Part shown: positions 44,505 through 53,814 of the stretch, in pieces
Layout of the letters: each line of letters begins with the position of its first letter
How positions within the stretch are numbered: position 1 is the first letter of the stretch
DNA from: Centipeda artemidis DSM 19719
Lineage (GTDB): Bacteria > Bacillota > Negativicutes > Selenomonadales > Selenomonadaceae
Direction: 5' to 3'
DNA length: 64,000 nt
Assembly: GCF_000426665.1 (NCBI RefSeq)
Contig: NZ_AUFU01000010.1
Span: forward strand, 31,881-95,880
The notes under the pieces: generated by a model
Database searches by the model: none
What the model saw: only the letters and a program-made list of their open reading frames with translations
What the model was told of the DNA's origin: nothing
Translations under genes and position numbers: made by a program

Positions 44505-46940
44505 ATGCAGGTTTCCATCAAATGGCTGAAAGACTATGTGGATATTGACGAGACGGCGGAGGAAATCGCGGATCGCCTCACGATGGCAGGTATCCCCGTG
44601 GAGCGCATCGTACGCGCCGACGAGGGGCTCGAGAAGGTCATCACGGCGCACATCGAAGAGGTCACGCCGCATCCGGACTCGGATCATCTGCGTATCTGCC
44701 GGCTGAATATCGGCAAAGAAGAGCTTCTGCAAATCGTAACGGGCGCACAGAACGTACAGGCGGGGGATATTGTTCCAGCTGCGCTTGTCGGCGCCGTCTT
44801 GCCGGGCGGGAAAAAGATCTCCAAGGGCAAGCTGCGCGGCGTCCCATCGAACGGTATGATGTGTTCGGCGGGCGAGCTTGCGATCGACACGACGGGGCTG
44901 CCCGAGGAGCAGGTCAACGGCATCTACATCCTGCCCGCGGACACACCCGTCGGAATTCCCGCAGCACAGGCTCTCGGGCTGGACGACGTGGTGCTTGAAT
45001 TCGAGCTGACGGCAAACCGCGCGGACTGCTTCAGTGTCGTCGGCATCGCGCGCGAGGTGGCGGCGCTGACGGGAAAAACGCTCCGTCTTCCGCAGATCGC
45101 GGTGGTCGAGTCGTCTGCCGAGCGTGCGGCAGATCTCGTAAGCATCAATATTGCGGAGGAGGAACTTTGCCGCCGCTTTTCCGCGCGTGTCCTGTGTGAT
45201 GTTAGGGTCGCACCCTCACCTGCATGGATGACGGAGCGTCTGCGCGCCGCGGGGATTCGCGCCATCAATAACGTCGTGGACGTGACGAATTTCGTCATGC
45301 TCGAACTCGGTCAGCCACTCCACGCCTACGACTATGACGCGGTTGCGGGGCATACACTGACGGCGCGCCGCGCGCGGGCGGGCGAGCTGCTGCACACGCT
45401 CGACGATTCCTCCCGCGTCGCTGTGGGAGACGAGCTCGTGATCGCCGACAGCGAAAAGCCCGCGGGACTTGCGGGCATCATGGGAGGACTCGAGTCAGAG
45501 ATCACCGAGGGGACGACCTCGGTCATACTCGAGGCGGCATCGTTCCGCAGCGCCTCGATTCGCCGTACGGCGCGCCGGCTCGGGCTGCACTCCGAGTCCT
45601 CGGGGCGCTTTGAGCGCGGCGTGGACGAGACGGGGACGGTGCGCGCCGTCACGCGCGCGGCGCAGCTCCTCGCTGAGATGGGGGCCTGCAAAGTGGCGGA
45701 GGGCGTCGTTGACGTTTATCCCGCACCGAAAGAACCGGCCGCGTTCACGTTCAGCGCACGCGCTGTCGCTGAGCGCATCGGGGCGAATATCCCCGGCGAC
45801 TGGATGGCGTCGGCGCTCCGCTCTCTCGGCTTTGGCGTGGAGGAACAGGAACTCGAGACCTATCGCGTCGCCGTCCCTTCGTGGCGCGGCGACGTGACCC
45901 TCATGGAGGATATTGCCGAGGAGGTAGCGCGCCTCTATGGCTACGACAACATCTCGGCGCGGATGCCAGCGGGCGCAGTTCTGCAGGGGCATCAGAGCGA
46001 GATGCAGGATTTTGTTGATACAATGCGCAATGCGCTTGCCGCGCTCGGCATGACCGAAGAACTCTCGTTCAGCTTTACGAGTGAAAAGACGCTCGATCAC
46101 CTCTGTGTTCCTCCGGACAGTCCGCTGCGCCGGGCGATACCGATTTTGAACCCGCTGACGGACGAGTATCCGCTTATTCGCACGACGCTGCTCACGAGCA
46201 TTCTCGAAAACGCCGCCCGCAACATCGCGCGCAAGAACATGGATCTGCGCCTCTTTGATATCGCGCCTGTCTTTCTCCCGAAGGAACTGCCCGTCACAGA
46301 GCTCGCAGAGGAGCGCATCATGGTTGCGGGACTCCTCACGGGACGGCGCAGCCCCCTCGCGTGGGACACGAACGGCGAGATGGTCGACTTCTATGACATT
46401 AAGGGCGTTGCCGAGCGGTTCCTCGCGGCGGTCGGCGTGCAGAAATACACCGTCGAGCCCGGCACGCATTTTGCCATGCATCCCGGCAAGACCGCGTTCT
46501 TTAAGAAGGGGCGCGAGGTTGTCGCCGTACTCGGCGAGATCCATCCGACGGTCGCGGAGAACTTTGGCATCTCGCAGAATGTCTGCGTCTTTGAGATGGA
46601 TGCCGCCGTGCTCATGCGTTACCGCAAAAAGAAGAGCGCGATAGAGCCGCTGCCCAAATACCCCGCCGCGACGCGTGATCTTGCCGTCCTTGTCGATGCG
46701 GAGCTCTCAGCGGCGGAGATCGAGCGTGTCATTGCGAAAAAAGGCGGAAAATATTTCCGCAGCGCCACACTCTTCGACGTCTATATGGGGAAGCAAGTAG
46801 ATGCCGGCAAGAAGAGTATGGCGTTCCGCCTGCATTTTCAATCAGACGAAAAGACCCTGACCGACGAGGAAGTGGACGCCGCATTTTCGAGTATCCTGCA
46901 GGCGGCGGAGAAGGAGCTTCATGCGCAGCTGCGCGGATAA
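44505..46940 (+). CDS. pheT: Phenylalanyl-tRNA synthetase beta subunit
   Basis: 811 residues, full length. EMAP-like tRNA-binding domain (HPDSDHLRICRLNIG), B3/B4 editing core (ELTANRADCFSVVGIARE, VDVTNFVMLELGQPLHAYD), B5 domain, catalytic-like module, and C-terminal FDX-ACB domain (KYPAATRDLAVLVD). It follows pheS after 12 bases with AAGGAGG. Confidence 0.96.
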   Translation: MQVSIKWLKDYVDIDETAEEIADRLTMAGIPVERIVRADEGLEKVITAHIEEVTPHPDSDHLRICRLNIGKEELLQIVTGAQNVQAGDIVPAALVGAVLPGGKKISKGKLRGVPSNGMMCSAGELAIDTTGLPEEQVNGIYILPADTPVGIPAAQALGLDDVVLEFELTANRADCFSVVGIAREVAALTGKTLRLPQIAVVESSAERAADLVSINIAEEELCRRFSARVLCDVRVAPSPAWMTERLRAAGIRAINNVVDVTNFVMLELGQPLHAYDYDAVAGHTLTARRARAGELLHTLDDSSRVAVGDELVIADSEKPAGLAGIMGGLESEITEGTTSVILEAASFRSASIRRTARRLGLHSESSGRFERGVDETGTVRAVTRAAQLLAEMGACKVAEGVVDVYPAPKEPAAFTFSARAVAERIGANIPGDWMASALRSLGFGVEEQELETYRVAVPSWRGDVTLMEDIAEEVARLYGYDNISARMPAGAVLQGHQSEMQDFVDTMRNALAALGMTEELSFSFTSEKTLDHLCVPPDSPLRRAIPILNPLTDEYPLIRTTLLTSILENAARNIARKNMDLRLFDIAPVFLPKELPVTELAEERIMVAGLLTGRRSPLAWDTNGEMVDFYDIKGVAERFLAAVGVQKYTVEPGTHFAMHPGKTAFFKKGREVVAVLGEIHPTVAENFGISQNVCVFEMDAAVLMRYRKKKSAIEPLPKYPAATRDLAVLVDAELSAAEIERVIAKKGGKYFRSATLFDVYMGKQVDAGKKSMAFRLHFQSDEKTLTDEEVDAAFSSILQAAEKELHAQLRG

Positions 46941-46955
46941 AAGGCGGTGAGAGCC

Positions 46956-47213
46956 ATGGCAGAGGAAAAAAAAGAGATGCAGCGCGTCAACATCAGTATG
47001 TTCGGGCTGTCCTATCAGCTTAAGACAGACGACCCTGCGCGTCTCAAGCGTCTCGCGGCGGAGGGCGACCGCCGCATCAAGGAGATGTCCCGCCGCGTGC
47101 GGAGCTTTGATGTGAAGCGGATCGCCGCCCTGACCGTCCTGCAGATGATGGACGAATATGACCAGCTCAAACACGACTATGACGAGTTGGTACAACTCCT
47201 TGAGGAAAAGTAA
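46956..47213 (+). CDS. zapA: Cell division protein ZapA
   Basis: 85 residues. An N-terminal beta region (QRVNISMFGLSYQLKTDDP) precedes a long coiled coil to the end. ZapA bundles FtsZ filaments at the division site. It sits 15 bases after pheT, the usual Firmicute neighbour. The ATG at 46956 is preferred over a GTG at 46947. Confidence 0.88.
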   Translation: MAEEKKEMQRVNISMFGLSYQLKTDDPARLKRLAAEGDRRIKEMSRRVRSFDVKRIAALTVLQMMDEYDQLKHDYDELVQLLEEK

Positions 47214-47279
47214 AAAGCGCTATATGCCTTTGTGCAGCACCACCGCGTGTTAATATTTTCGCATCGCGCGGCATCGCTA

Positions 47280-47308
47280 TTGACAGCGCATAGAGAGTAT
47301 GGTAATAT
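47280..47308 (+). promoter_or_regulatory. Promoter of the rplU operon
   Basis: TTGACA (47280-47285), 17 bases, TAATAT (47303-47308), 134 bases before the rplU ATG. Confidence 0.82.
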
Positions 47309-47314
47309 GCTTTG

Positions 47315-47420
47315 ACGTAGGTATTCCTGCGTGTTCGGGCATGTGCCCGTTCCCAACCGCACGGCGAGGTCTCAAATCGGAATGTCCAAACCGGAAATTT
47401 CGAACCGCAGCCGGCGAGTA
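47315..47420 (+). ncRNA. Probable L21 leader RNA
   Basis: Structured leader between the promoter and rplU, with nested hairpins such as CGGGCATGTGCCCG (47337-47350). Firmicutes often carry a conserved L21 leader at this place. The assignment rests on position and pairing, not on a covariance search; the boundaries are approximate. Confidence 0.55.
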
Positions 47421-47441
47421 ACGATATAGGGAGGTGTTTTC

Positions 47442-47753
47442 ATGTATGCAATCGTAAAGACAGGCGGCAAGCAGTACAAGGTCGCGGAGGGCGATACCAT
47501 TTTCGTGGAGAAGCTTGAGGCGGGCGAGGGCGAAGCCGTCGTTTTTGATGAGGTTCTGACGGTTGTGAGCGGCAGCGACGTCAAGGTCGGTCGTCCGACG
47601 GTTGCCGGGGCAAAGGTCACGGGCAAGGTTGCGGCGCACGGCAAAGGCAAGAAGATTTTGATCTTTAAGTACAAGGCAAAGTCGAACTACCGCAAGCGTC
47701 AGGGGCATCGTCAGCCGTTTACGAAGGTGGTCATCGAGAAGATCGAGGCATAA
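47442..47753 (+). CDS. rplU: 50S ribosomal protein L21
   Basis: 103 residues, standard length. [33 protein letters not shown] and [18 protein letters not shown] are L21 signatures. GGGAGG precedes the ATG. First gene of rplU-prp-rpmA. Confidence 0.97.
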   Translation: MYAIVKTGGKQYKVAEGDTIFVEKLEAGEGEAVVFDEVLTVVSGSDVKVGRPTVAGAKVTGKVAAHGKGKKILIFKYKAKSNYRKRQGHRQPFTKVVIEKIEA

Positions 47754-47758
47754 TCTTT

Positions 47759-48079
47759 GTGATCGCGGTCGATATTTTCATCAATCACAGAGGGCAAATC
47801 ACGGGCTGTCGTGTCAAAGGACACAGCGGAACGGCGGAGCATGGACAGGATATTGTCTGCGCCGGCGTATCAGCGCTCACGCAGTCCGCGCTTCTCGGCA
47901 TAATGGAGCATCTGCATCGCGCCGTCACTTATGACATAGCGAGCGGGAATCTCGATATGCGGCTCGATGCGCCGCCGGACGAATGCACAGAGGCGATCCT
48001 GCGCACCATGTATATGGGGCTTGCAGAGATTGAGAAGATCAGCCCAAAGGGTATAAAAATTCACGAAATTAGGGGGTGA
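47759..48079 (+). CDS. prp: Ribosomal-processing cysteine protease Prp
   Basis: 106 residues. Catalytic H22 (GHSG) and C34 ([10 protein letters not shown]) are placed as in Staphylococcus Prp. It removes the N-terminal extension of ribosomal protein L27, encoded next. GTG start without a clear Shine-Dalgarno, five bases after rplU, so probably coupled. Confidence 0.92.
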   Translation: MIAVDIFINHRGQITGCRVKGHSGTAEHGQDIVCAGVSALTQSALLGIMEHLHRAVTYDIASGNLDMRLDAPPDECTEAILRTMYMGLAEIEKISPKGIKIHEIRG

Positions 48080-48084
48080 ACATA

Positions 48085-48378
48085 TTGTTCTCGTTTGATT
48101 TACAGCTTTTTGCACATAAGAAGGGCGTCAGCTCGACGCGCAACGGTCGTGACAGTCATTCGAAGCGTCTCGGCGTGAAGGAACAGGCGGGCACGCATGT
48201 GACGGCGGGCAGCATTCTCGTTCGTCAGCGCGGCACGCATTTCCATCCGGGACATAATGTCGGCATTGGCAAGGACGATACGATCTTTGCGAAGATTGAC
48301 GGCAAGGTCGCTTTTGAGCGCAAGGGGCGCCATCAGCGTCAGATCAGTGTGTATCCGCTTGCGGAGGCCGCTGTTTAA
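48085..48378 (+). CDS. rpmA: 50S ribosomal protein L27 with cleavable N-terminal extension
   Basis: 97 residues. The precursor begins [14 protein letters not shown]; cleavage by Prp after F9 would expose the mature N-terminus near the peptidyl-transferase centre. [19 protein letters not shown] and [20 protein letters not shown] identify L27. The TTG at 48085 has AGGGGG eight bases upstream and gives the family-typical N-terminus; a GTG at 48076 overlapping the prp stop would add three residues. Confidence 0.93.
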   Translation: MFSFDLQLFAHKKGVSSTRNGRDSHSKRLGVKEQAGTHVTAGSILVRQRGTHFHPGHNVGIGKDDTIFAKIDGKVAFERKGRHQRQISVYPLAEAAV

Positions 48379-48398
48379 TTTGCACTAAATATGCGGAT

Positions 48399-48427
48399 GC
48401 CTGTACCGAGGGGTGCAGGCTCTTTTC
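48399..48427 (+). terminator. Short terminator-like hairpin between rpmA and obgE
   Basis: GCCTGTACC pairs with GGTGCAGGC with one wobble, followed by TCTTTT. It may be partial, as obgE follows within 20 bases. Confidence 0.6.
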
Positions 48428-48440
48428 TATAGGGGGACGT

Positions 48441-49724
48441 ATGCAGTTTATAGACCGCGCGCATATCACGGTAAAGGCGGGGGACGGCGGACATGGAAAG
48501 TCCGCGTTCCGCCATGAGAAATTCATGCCCAAGGGCGGCCCTTCGGGCGGTGACGGCGGGCGCGGCGGCGATGTTGTCTTTCGCGCCGACCGCAATCTGA
48601 ATACGCTCCTCTCGTTCCGCTTTCATCGGAAATTCACGGCGAAGAACGGCGAGAACGGCGAGTACAAGAACCAGTACGGCAGGAACGCCGCGCCGCTCTA
48701 TGTGAACGTCCCGCCCGGCACGATCGTGACGGACGAGACGACGGGCGAGGTGCTCGCCGATCTCGCCGAGATCGATACGGAGGCGGTCATTGTCCGCGGC
48801 GGGCGCGGCGGACGCGGGAATGCGAAATTCGCAAATGCCGCGAACCGCGCGCCGACGTTCGCGGAGTTCGGCGAGCCGGGGGAGAGCCGCAAACTCGTCC
48901 TCGAGCTGAAGCTGCTCGCGGACGTGGGGCTTGTCGGCTATCCGAGCGTCGGGAAATCCAGTCTCGTCGCGTCCTGTTCGGCGGCGCGCCCGGAGATCGC
49001 CGACTACCACTTTACGACACTCACGCCCGTGCTCGGCGTCGTGCAGACGGACTATGAGAAGAGCTTCGTCATGGCTGACATTCCGGGGCTCATCGAGGGT
49101 GCGGCGGATGGCGTGGGGCTCGGACATGACTTCCTGCGCCATGTGGAGCGGACGCGTCTCATCCTGCACATCGTCGATGCCTCGGGCATTGAGGGGCGCG
49201 ATCCTGTCGAGGACTATCATAAGATCAATGCGGAACTGGCACGCTACAGCGAAAAGATCGCGCGGCGCACGCAGATCCTCGTCGCGAATAAGATCGACCT
49301 GCCTTCCGCCGCGGAGCATCTGCCGCGCCTGCGGGAACTGGCGGAGCGCGAGGGGCTGGAGTTCTTTGAGATCTCGGCGGCGACGCGCGCGGGTGTGCAG
49401 GAGCTCATCGACCGCGTTGCGGCGTGGCTTGACACCTATGTCCCGGAGCCGGAGACAGAGGAAGAGGATGTCGTCGTCTACGATCAAAACGCGGACGACG
49501 ATGAGAAGGTAACGATCTCGCGCAACGACGCGGGAGATTTCATCGTCGCGGGCAAGGCGCTCGAAAAGCTCGTCGCGATGACGAATTTCAACAACGACGA
49601 GGCTGTGCGGCGGTTTCAGTACATCTGGCGGCTCAAGGGGCTGGATGAAAAACTGCGCGCGCGCGGCATCAAAGAGGGCATGACCGTTCATATCGGCGAT
49701 ATGGCGTTCGATTATCAAGACTAA
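48441..49724 (+). CDS. obgE: GTPase Obg (CgtA)
   Basis: 427 residues. The glycine-rich Obg fold (about 1-158, GDGGHGKSAFRHEKFMPKGG) is followed by the G domain: P-loop GYPSVGKSSL, DIPGLIEGAADGVGLGH, and NKID. A C-terminal OCT domain (about 345-427) is present, as in Gram-positive members. Acts in 50S assembly and stress signalling. AGGGGG precedes the ATG. Confidence 0.96.
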   Translation: MQFIDRAHITVKAGDGGHGKSAFRHEKFMPKGGPSGGDGGRGGDVVFRADRNLNTLLSFRFHRKFTAKNGENGEYKNQYGRNAAPLYVNVPPGTIVTDETTGEVLADLAEIDTEAVIVRGGRGGRGNAKFANAANRAPTFAEFGEPGESRKLVLELKLLADVGLVGYPSVGKSSLVASCSAARPEIADYHFTTLTPVLGVVQTDYEKSFVMADIPGLIEGAADGVGLGHDFLRHVERTRLILHIVDASGIEGRDPVEDYHKINAELARYSEKIARRTQILVANKIDLPSAAEHLPRLRELAEREGLEFFEISAATRAGVQELIDRVAAWLDTYVPEPETEEEDVVVYDQNADDDEKVTISRNDAGDFIVAGKALEKLVAMTNFNNDEAVRRFQYIWRLKGLDEKLRARGIKEGMTVHIGDMAFDYQD

Positions 49725-49737
49725 GGGAGGAAATCAT

Positions 49738-50037
49738 TTGCTGCGCAATTCGCTGACGAGTAAGCAGATTCGTAAACTGCGCTCCCTCGGCATGACGGAG
49801 GAAGCCGTTGTGATGATCGGAAAGGAGGGCGTGAGCCCCGCGGTCGTCACATCGGCGCGTGAGGCGATCAAGAAGCGCGAGCTCATCAAGGTGCGCGTCC
49901 TGCAAAATGCGCCCGACGAGCCCGTCGATGCGATCACGATGCTCGCGGAGCGCGCCGATGCAAATCTTGTGCAGGTCATCGGCAGGAATGGGCTGCTGTT
50001 CCGTCGAAATTTTGATCAACCGAGGATTGAGCTGTGA
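49738..50037 (+). CDS. yhbY: CRM-domain RNA-binding protein YhbY
   Basis: 99 residues. LTSKQIRKLRSLGMTEEAVVMIGKEGVS and the GxxG-like IGRNGLLFRR define the YhbY/CRM fold, associated with pre-50S ribosomal particles. TTG start, seven bases after GGGAGG. Its stop overlaps the proB GTG start. Confidence 0.9.
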   Translation: MLRNSLTSKQIRKLRSLGMTEEAVVMIGKEGVSPAVVTSAREAIKKRELIKVRVLQNAPDEPVDAITMLAERADANLVQVIGRNGLLFRRNFDQPRIEL

Positions 50038-51158
50038 ATACGCGCGTGCGTCTGCGTGAAGCGAAACGCATCGTCGTCAAAGTGGGGACGAGCACGCTCA
50101 CGCATCCTGCGGGCGGGATGAATCTGTGCCGCATCGAGCATCTTGTCCGAGAGCTGATCGACGAGGCAAATCAAGGGAAGGATATTCTGCTCGTCACGTC
50201 GGGCGCGATTGCGGCGGGCATGTCCTCCATCGGCATGAAAGAGCGTCCGCAGAGTGTTCCTGCGCGTCAGGCGCTCGCCGCGATCGGACAGGGGGCGCTC
50301 CTCCATATTTATGAGAAGTTTTTCCATGAGTATGGGCGCACCATGGCGCAGGTGCTGCTCACGAAGGAGAATGCCGCGCGGCATCATCAGTATATGCACG
50401 CGCGCCGCGCACTCTTGGAACTGCTCGCGATGGGGGTTGTTCCGGTGATCAATGAGAACGATGCGGTTGCCGTGGATGAGATCAAGATCGGCGACAACGA
50501 TACGCTCTCTGCAGTGGTCGCGGCGCTCGTCGACGCGGATGCCCTGATCATCCTGTCGGACATTGACGGCGTTTATACGGCGAATCCACGTACAGACGCG
50601 TCGGCAGAGCTGATGGATGAGATTCCGGAGATCACGCCCGCGATTGAGCGGCTGGCAGGCGGTGCCGGATCGGCGCAGGGGACGGGCGGTATGCAGACGA
50701 AAATCGAGGCGGCAAAGATCGCGCAGAATGCGGGCGTGACGATGATCATTGCGCGCGGGGACGACGACGGAATGATCCGCGGGATTCTGAGCGGTGCGCA
50801 GATCGGCACGGTGTTCCCGGCGCGTGAGGCGCATCTGCGCACGCGCAAGAGCTGGCTCGCTTTTGGCAGGCATCTCGCGGGGGAACTGCGCGTTGATGCC
50901 GGATGTCTCCGGGCGATGCGCGGCGGCGCTAGTCTCCTCGCAGTCGGTGTGACGGATGTCTGCGGCATGTTTTCTGCCGGTGAAACTGTACGTGTGCTTT
51001 CACCTGACGGACAGGAGATTGCGCGCGGCATCGCCGCCTATGGAGCGGCGGATATTGCGCTGCTGATGGGGCATCGGGCGTCAGATTTTCCTGATCTCGT
51101 GCCGGATGCGGTGCATGAGGAGATCATTCATCGGGATAATATGGTGCTGATGGTATAA
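50034..51158 (+). CDS. proB: Glutamate 5-kinase
   Basis: 374 residues: amino acid kinase domain (VVKVGTSTLTHP, LVTSGAIAAGM, NENDAVAVDEIKIGDNDTLSA, GTGGMQTKIEAAKIA) and C-terminal PUA domain (about 280-374). Catalyses the first step of proline synthesis. GTG start overlaps the yhbY stop. Proline feedback on the kinase is usual for the family. Confidence 0.95.
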   Translation: MNTRVRLREAKRIVVKVGTSTLTHPAGGMNLCRIEHLVRELIDEANQGKDILLVTSGAIAAGMSSIGMKERPQSVPARQALAAIGQGALLHIYEKFFHEYGRTMAQVLLTKENAARHHQYMHARRALLELLAMGVVPVINENDAVAVDEIKIGDNDTLSAVVAALVDADALIILSDIDGVYTANPRTDASAELMDEIPEITPAIERLAGGAGSAQGTGGMQTKIEAAKIAQNAGVTMIIARGDDDGMIRGILSGAQIGTVFPAREAHLRTRKSWLAFGRHLAGELRVDAGCLRAMRGGASLLAVGVTDVCGMFSAGETVRVLSPDGQEIARGIAAYGAADIALLMGHRASDFPDLVPDAVHEEIIHRDNMVLMV

Positions 51159-51167
51159 GGAGCGGCT

Positions 51168-52439
51168 ATGACGATCGAGCAGGAGATTCACACACAGGCG
51201 GAAGCGGCAAAGGCGGCGTCCTATCCGCTTGCCGCGCTGCCGCCGGGCATTCGCAATGATGCGCTCTGCGCGATGGCACAGGCGCTGACGGATTGCCGTA
51301 CGGTGATTTTGCAGGCCAATGCGGCGGATATGGAGGAGGCTGCGGCGGCAGGCATGAAGTCCTCCTATTTGGATCGTCTGCACCTCGATGACGCGCGTAT
51401 TGAGGGGATGGCGGAGGGGCTGCGGCTGACTGCCGGTCTGCCCGATCCATTAGGACGCGAGGACTTCTCCGTGCGCCGCCCGAACGGGCTGGAGATTCGC
51501 CGCCTGCGTGTTCCGCTCGGTGTGATCGGCATCATCTATGAAGCCCGGCCGAATGTGACGTCCGATGCCGTCGGGCTGTGCATCAAGTCCGGCAATGCGG
51601 TTCTCCTGCGCGGCGGCTCCGATGCGCTGCGTTCGAACCGTGCCGTAGTGGATGTACTCGCGCGTGCCGCATATGCGGCCGGGGTTCCGCATGGCGCCGT
51701 TCAGCTGCTGGCGATGAAGGATCGCGCTGCCGTTGACGTGATGACACATCTGACAGGGCTGCTCGATGTGATTATCCCGCGCGGCGGTGCGGGGCTGATT
51801 CGCCGCATTGTGGAGTCCAGTACGGTGCCCGTCATTGAGACGGGGGCGGGCGTCTGTCACGTTTATGTGGATCGTGCGGCGGATCTTACGACTGCGCTGC
51901 GTATTGTCCGCGATGCAAAGGTATCCCGCCCGTCCGTCTGCAATGCGGCGGAGACCCTGCTCGTGCATGAGGATGCGGCACCGGCATTTTTGCCGCGTCT
52001 TGCCGAAGTCCTCCGTGCAGACGGCGTGGAGCTGCGCGGATGCGCGCGCACGCTTGCGATTTTGCCCGATGCCGTCCCCGCTGTCGAAGAGGACTGGCGG
52101 ACGGAGTACGGCGAACTCATCCTCTCCGTACGCGTTGTTCCGGATATTGCCGCGGCAATCGCGCACATCAACCGTTATAATACGGGGCATTCGGAGTCGA
52201 TTGTGACGAACGATATACATGCGGCGCATCGGTTTCAGCACGAGGTCGATGCGTCGACGGTCTATGTCAACGCTTCGACGCGGTTCACGGACGGATTTGA
52301 GTTTGGATTTGGAGCGGAGATCGGCATCAGCACGCAAAAGCTTCATGTGCGCGGTCCGATGGGGCTTGATGCACTGACGAGCACGAAGTATCTTGTCTAC
52401 GGGGACGGGCAGGTGCGCAGTCCCGCCGATATCCCTTGA
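51168..52439 (+). CDS. proA: Gamma-glutamyl phosphate reductase
   Basis: 423 residues of the aldehyde dehydrogenase superfamily. GVIGIIYEARPNVTSDA, LRGGSDALRSN, VIETGAGVCHVYVD, and the catalytic cysteine in SRPSVCNAAETLLVH are ProA signatures. Reduces glutamyl-5-phosphate to the semialdehyde in proline synthesis. Nine bases after proB with AAGGAG. Confidence 0.95.
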   Translation: MTIEQEIHTQAEAAKAASYPLAALPPGIRNDALCAMAQALTDCRTVILQANAADMEEAAAAGMKSSYLDRLHLDDARIEGMAEGLRLTAGLPDPLGREDFSVRRPNGLEIRRLRVPLGVIGIIYEARPNVTSDAVGLCIKSGNAVLLRGGSDALRSNRAVVDVLARAAYAAGVPHGAVQLLAMKDRAAVDVMTHLTGLLDVIIPRGGAGLIRRIVESSTVPVIETGAGVCHVYVDRAADLTTALRIVRDAKVSRPSVCNAAETLLVHEDAAPAFLPRLAEVLRADGVELRGCARTLAILPDAVPAVEEDWRTEYGELILSVRVVPDIAAAIAHINRYNTGHSESIVTNDIHAAHRFQHEVDASTVYVNASTRFTDGFEFGFGAEIGISTQKLHVRGPMGLDALTSTKYLVYGDGQVRSPADIP

Positions 52440-52441
52440 TT

Positions 52442-52591
52442 ATGTGCCGCATGATCGGATATTTGCGCACCCTGCGGCAATATGTCCACAGTGTGAAGGG
52501 ACGCCGCGATACCTTTGATTATATCGAAGCCGCCGCGACCTTTTTCCTCCTTACATTGATTGTCCTGATAGCCCTTTCCGCTGTGAGGTGA
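52442..52591 (+). CDS. Putative 49-residue single-span membrane protein
   Basis: A short open frame fills the gap between proA and nadD: ATG at 52442, stop TGA at 52589-52591. A basic N-terminal half (MCRMIGYLRTLRQY, KGRRDT) is followed by one hydrophobic helix, FFLLTLIVLIALSAV (about residues 34-48). Its stop lies six bases before the nadD ATG, and its end supplies the nadD Shine-Dalgarno (GAGGTGAG). No clear Shine-Dalgarno precedes its own start, but the proA stop is only two bases upstream. Not recognised; could be a real small protein coupled to proA or a chance frame. Confidence 0.5.
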   Translation: MCRMIGYLRTLRQYVHSVKGRRDTFDYIEAAATFFLLTLIVLIALSAVR

Positions 52592-52597
52592 GACGAT

Positions 52598-53218
52598 ATG
52601 AGCAGACGAATCGGTATCTTGGGCGGAACATTTGACCCGATTCACATGGGGCACCTCATTACCGCAGAGATTGTGCGTGTGTCTGCGGCATTGGACGAGA
52701 TCATTTTTATCCCTGCGGCACGCCCTCCGCACAAGGAGAATAAGGGAGAAGCCCCCGCTGAGGATCGGCTGCTCATGGTGCAGTGTGCGGTTGAGGGGAA
52801 TCCCTCATTCTCCGTGTCGGACATTGAGCTGAGAAGAGAAGGACCTTCCTATACAGTCGATACCATTGCGGCACTGAGCGAGCAGCTCGGGGATGCGGAG
52901 CTGTTCTTCATTACGGGGGCGGATGCCATGAACGATCTCTATCACTGGCATGAGCCGGCACGTCTCCTGCGCTCCTGTGTGTTTATCGCAGCGGCGCGTC
53001 AGGGGGTCGAACTGGATGAATCCCGCCTTGCAGAGCAGTTCTCGCCGGAGCAGCGCAGCCGTATCCGCATTGTGCCGACGCCGCATTTGGAGATCTCCTC
53101 GACGATGATTCGTATGCGCGTTCGGGCGGGGATGTCGATCCGCTATCTCGTGCCGCGCGCAGTTGAGCACTATATTGAGGAAAGGGGGCTTTACCGTGCC
53201 CATGACAAAAAGCTATGA
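52598..53218 (+). CDS. nadD: Nicotinate-nucleotide adenylyltransferase
   Basis: 206 residues. GILGGTFDPIHMGHL (nucleotidyltransferase HxGH-type motif), PPHKENKG, FFITGADAMNDLYHWHEP and the C-terminal ISSTMIRMRVRAGMSIRYLVP identify NadD. Makes deamido-NAD from nicotinate mononucleotide and ATP. Overlaps the next gene by about 20 bases. Confidence 0.95.
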   Translation: MSRRIGILGGTFDPIHMGHLITAEIVRVSAALDEIIFIPAARPPHKENKGEAPAEDRLLMVQCAVEGNPSFSVSDIELRREGPSYTVDTIAALSEQLGDAELFFITGADAMNDLYHWHEPARLLRSCVFIAAARQGVELDESRLAEQFSPEQRSRIRIVPTPHLEISSTMIRMRVRAGMSIRYLVPRAVEHYIEERGLYRAHDKKL

Positions 53219-53789
53219 GGAGATGCGCATACTGCTCGAGCAGCATCTTAGTCCAAGCCGCTACCTGCATTCGCTCGGCGTTGCGGATACTGCCGCTGCG
53301 CTCGCGCGCCGTTTCGGCATGAACGAGGAGCGGGCACGCATCGCAGGCCTCCTCCATGACTGCGGGCGCATGTATGAGACGGCGCAGCTCGCCGCCGAGG
53401 CACGGCGGCGCGGGATCCCCATCGGAAAGATCGAGGCGGCGATGCCTCTTCTGCTCCATGCTTATGTCGGCGCATATCTCGTTTATGAGATCTACGGCGT
53501 CGACGATGCTGCCGTTGCACAGGCAATATGGCGTCATACGGTCGGTGGGGAAAATATGACGGCACTTGATAAAATCGTCTACTTTGCCGATATGATCGAA
53601 CCGTCGCGTGCCTATCCCGAGGTGGAAAAACTGCGCGAACTTGCGCGGACAGCACCGCTTGACGAGATGATGCTTGTCGGACTGACGGATTCCATTCTCT
53701 TTGTCGCACAAAAAGGGGGGCTGATTCATCCGGATACGGTGACTGCGCGAAATGAGCTGATTTTGGGGAAAGCGGCTCGGTTTGCTTGA
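53196..53789 (+). CDS. yqeK: HD-domain hydrolase YqeK (diadenosine tetraphosphatase type)
   Basis: 197 residues. HD-fold ligands are RYLHSLGVADTAAALA, GLLHDCGR, and later MPLLLHAYVGAYL and IWRHTVGGENMTALDKIVYFADMIEP. Family members hydrolyse Ap4A to ADP. The GTG at 53196, seven bases after GGAAAGGGGG, is preferred; the ATG at 53202 is an alternative. It stands between nadD and the LCP gene as in many Firmicutes. Confidence 0.9.
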   Translation: MPMTKSYEEMRILLEQHLSPSRYLHSLGVADTAAALARRFGMNEERARIAGLLHDCGRMYETAQLAAEARRRGIPIGKIEAAMPLLLHAYVGAYLVYEIYGVDDAAVAQAIWRHTVGGENMTALDKIVYFADMIEPSRAYPEVEKLRELARTAPLDEMMLVGLTDSILFVAQKGGLIHPDTVTARNELILGKAARFA

Positions 53790-53814
53790 CGGCAGAGGGG
53801 AAGAGGAGGAAGTA

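Noticed and set aside
47214..47441. CRISPR array or tRNA gene in intergenic regions
   Set aside because: No regularly spaced repeats and no cloverleaf or TTCGAATCC-type arm were seen here or in other gaps of the window.
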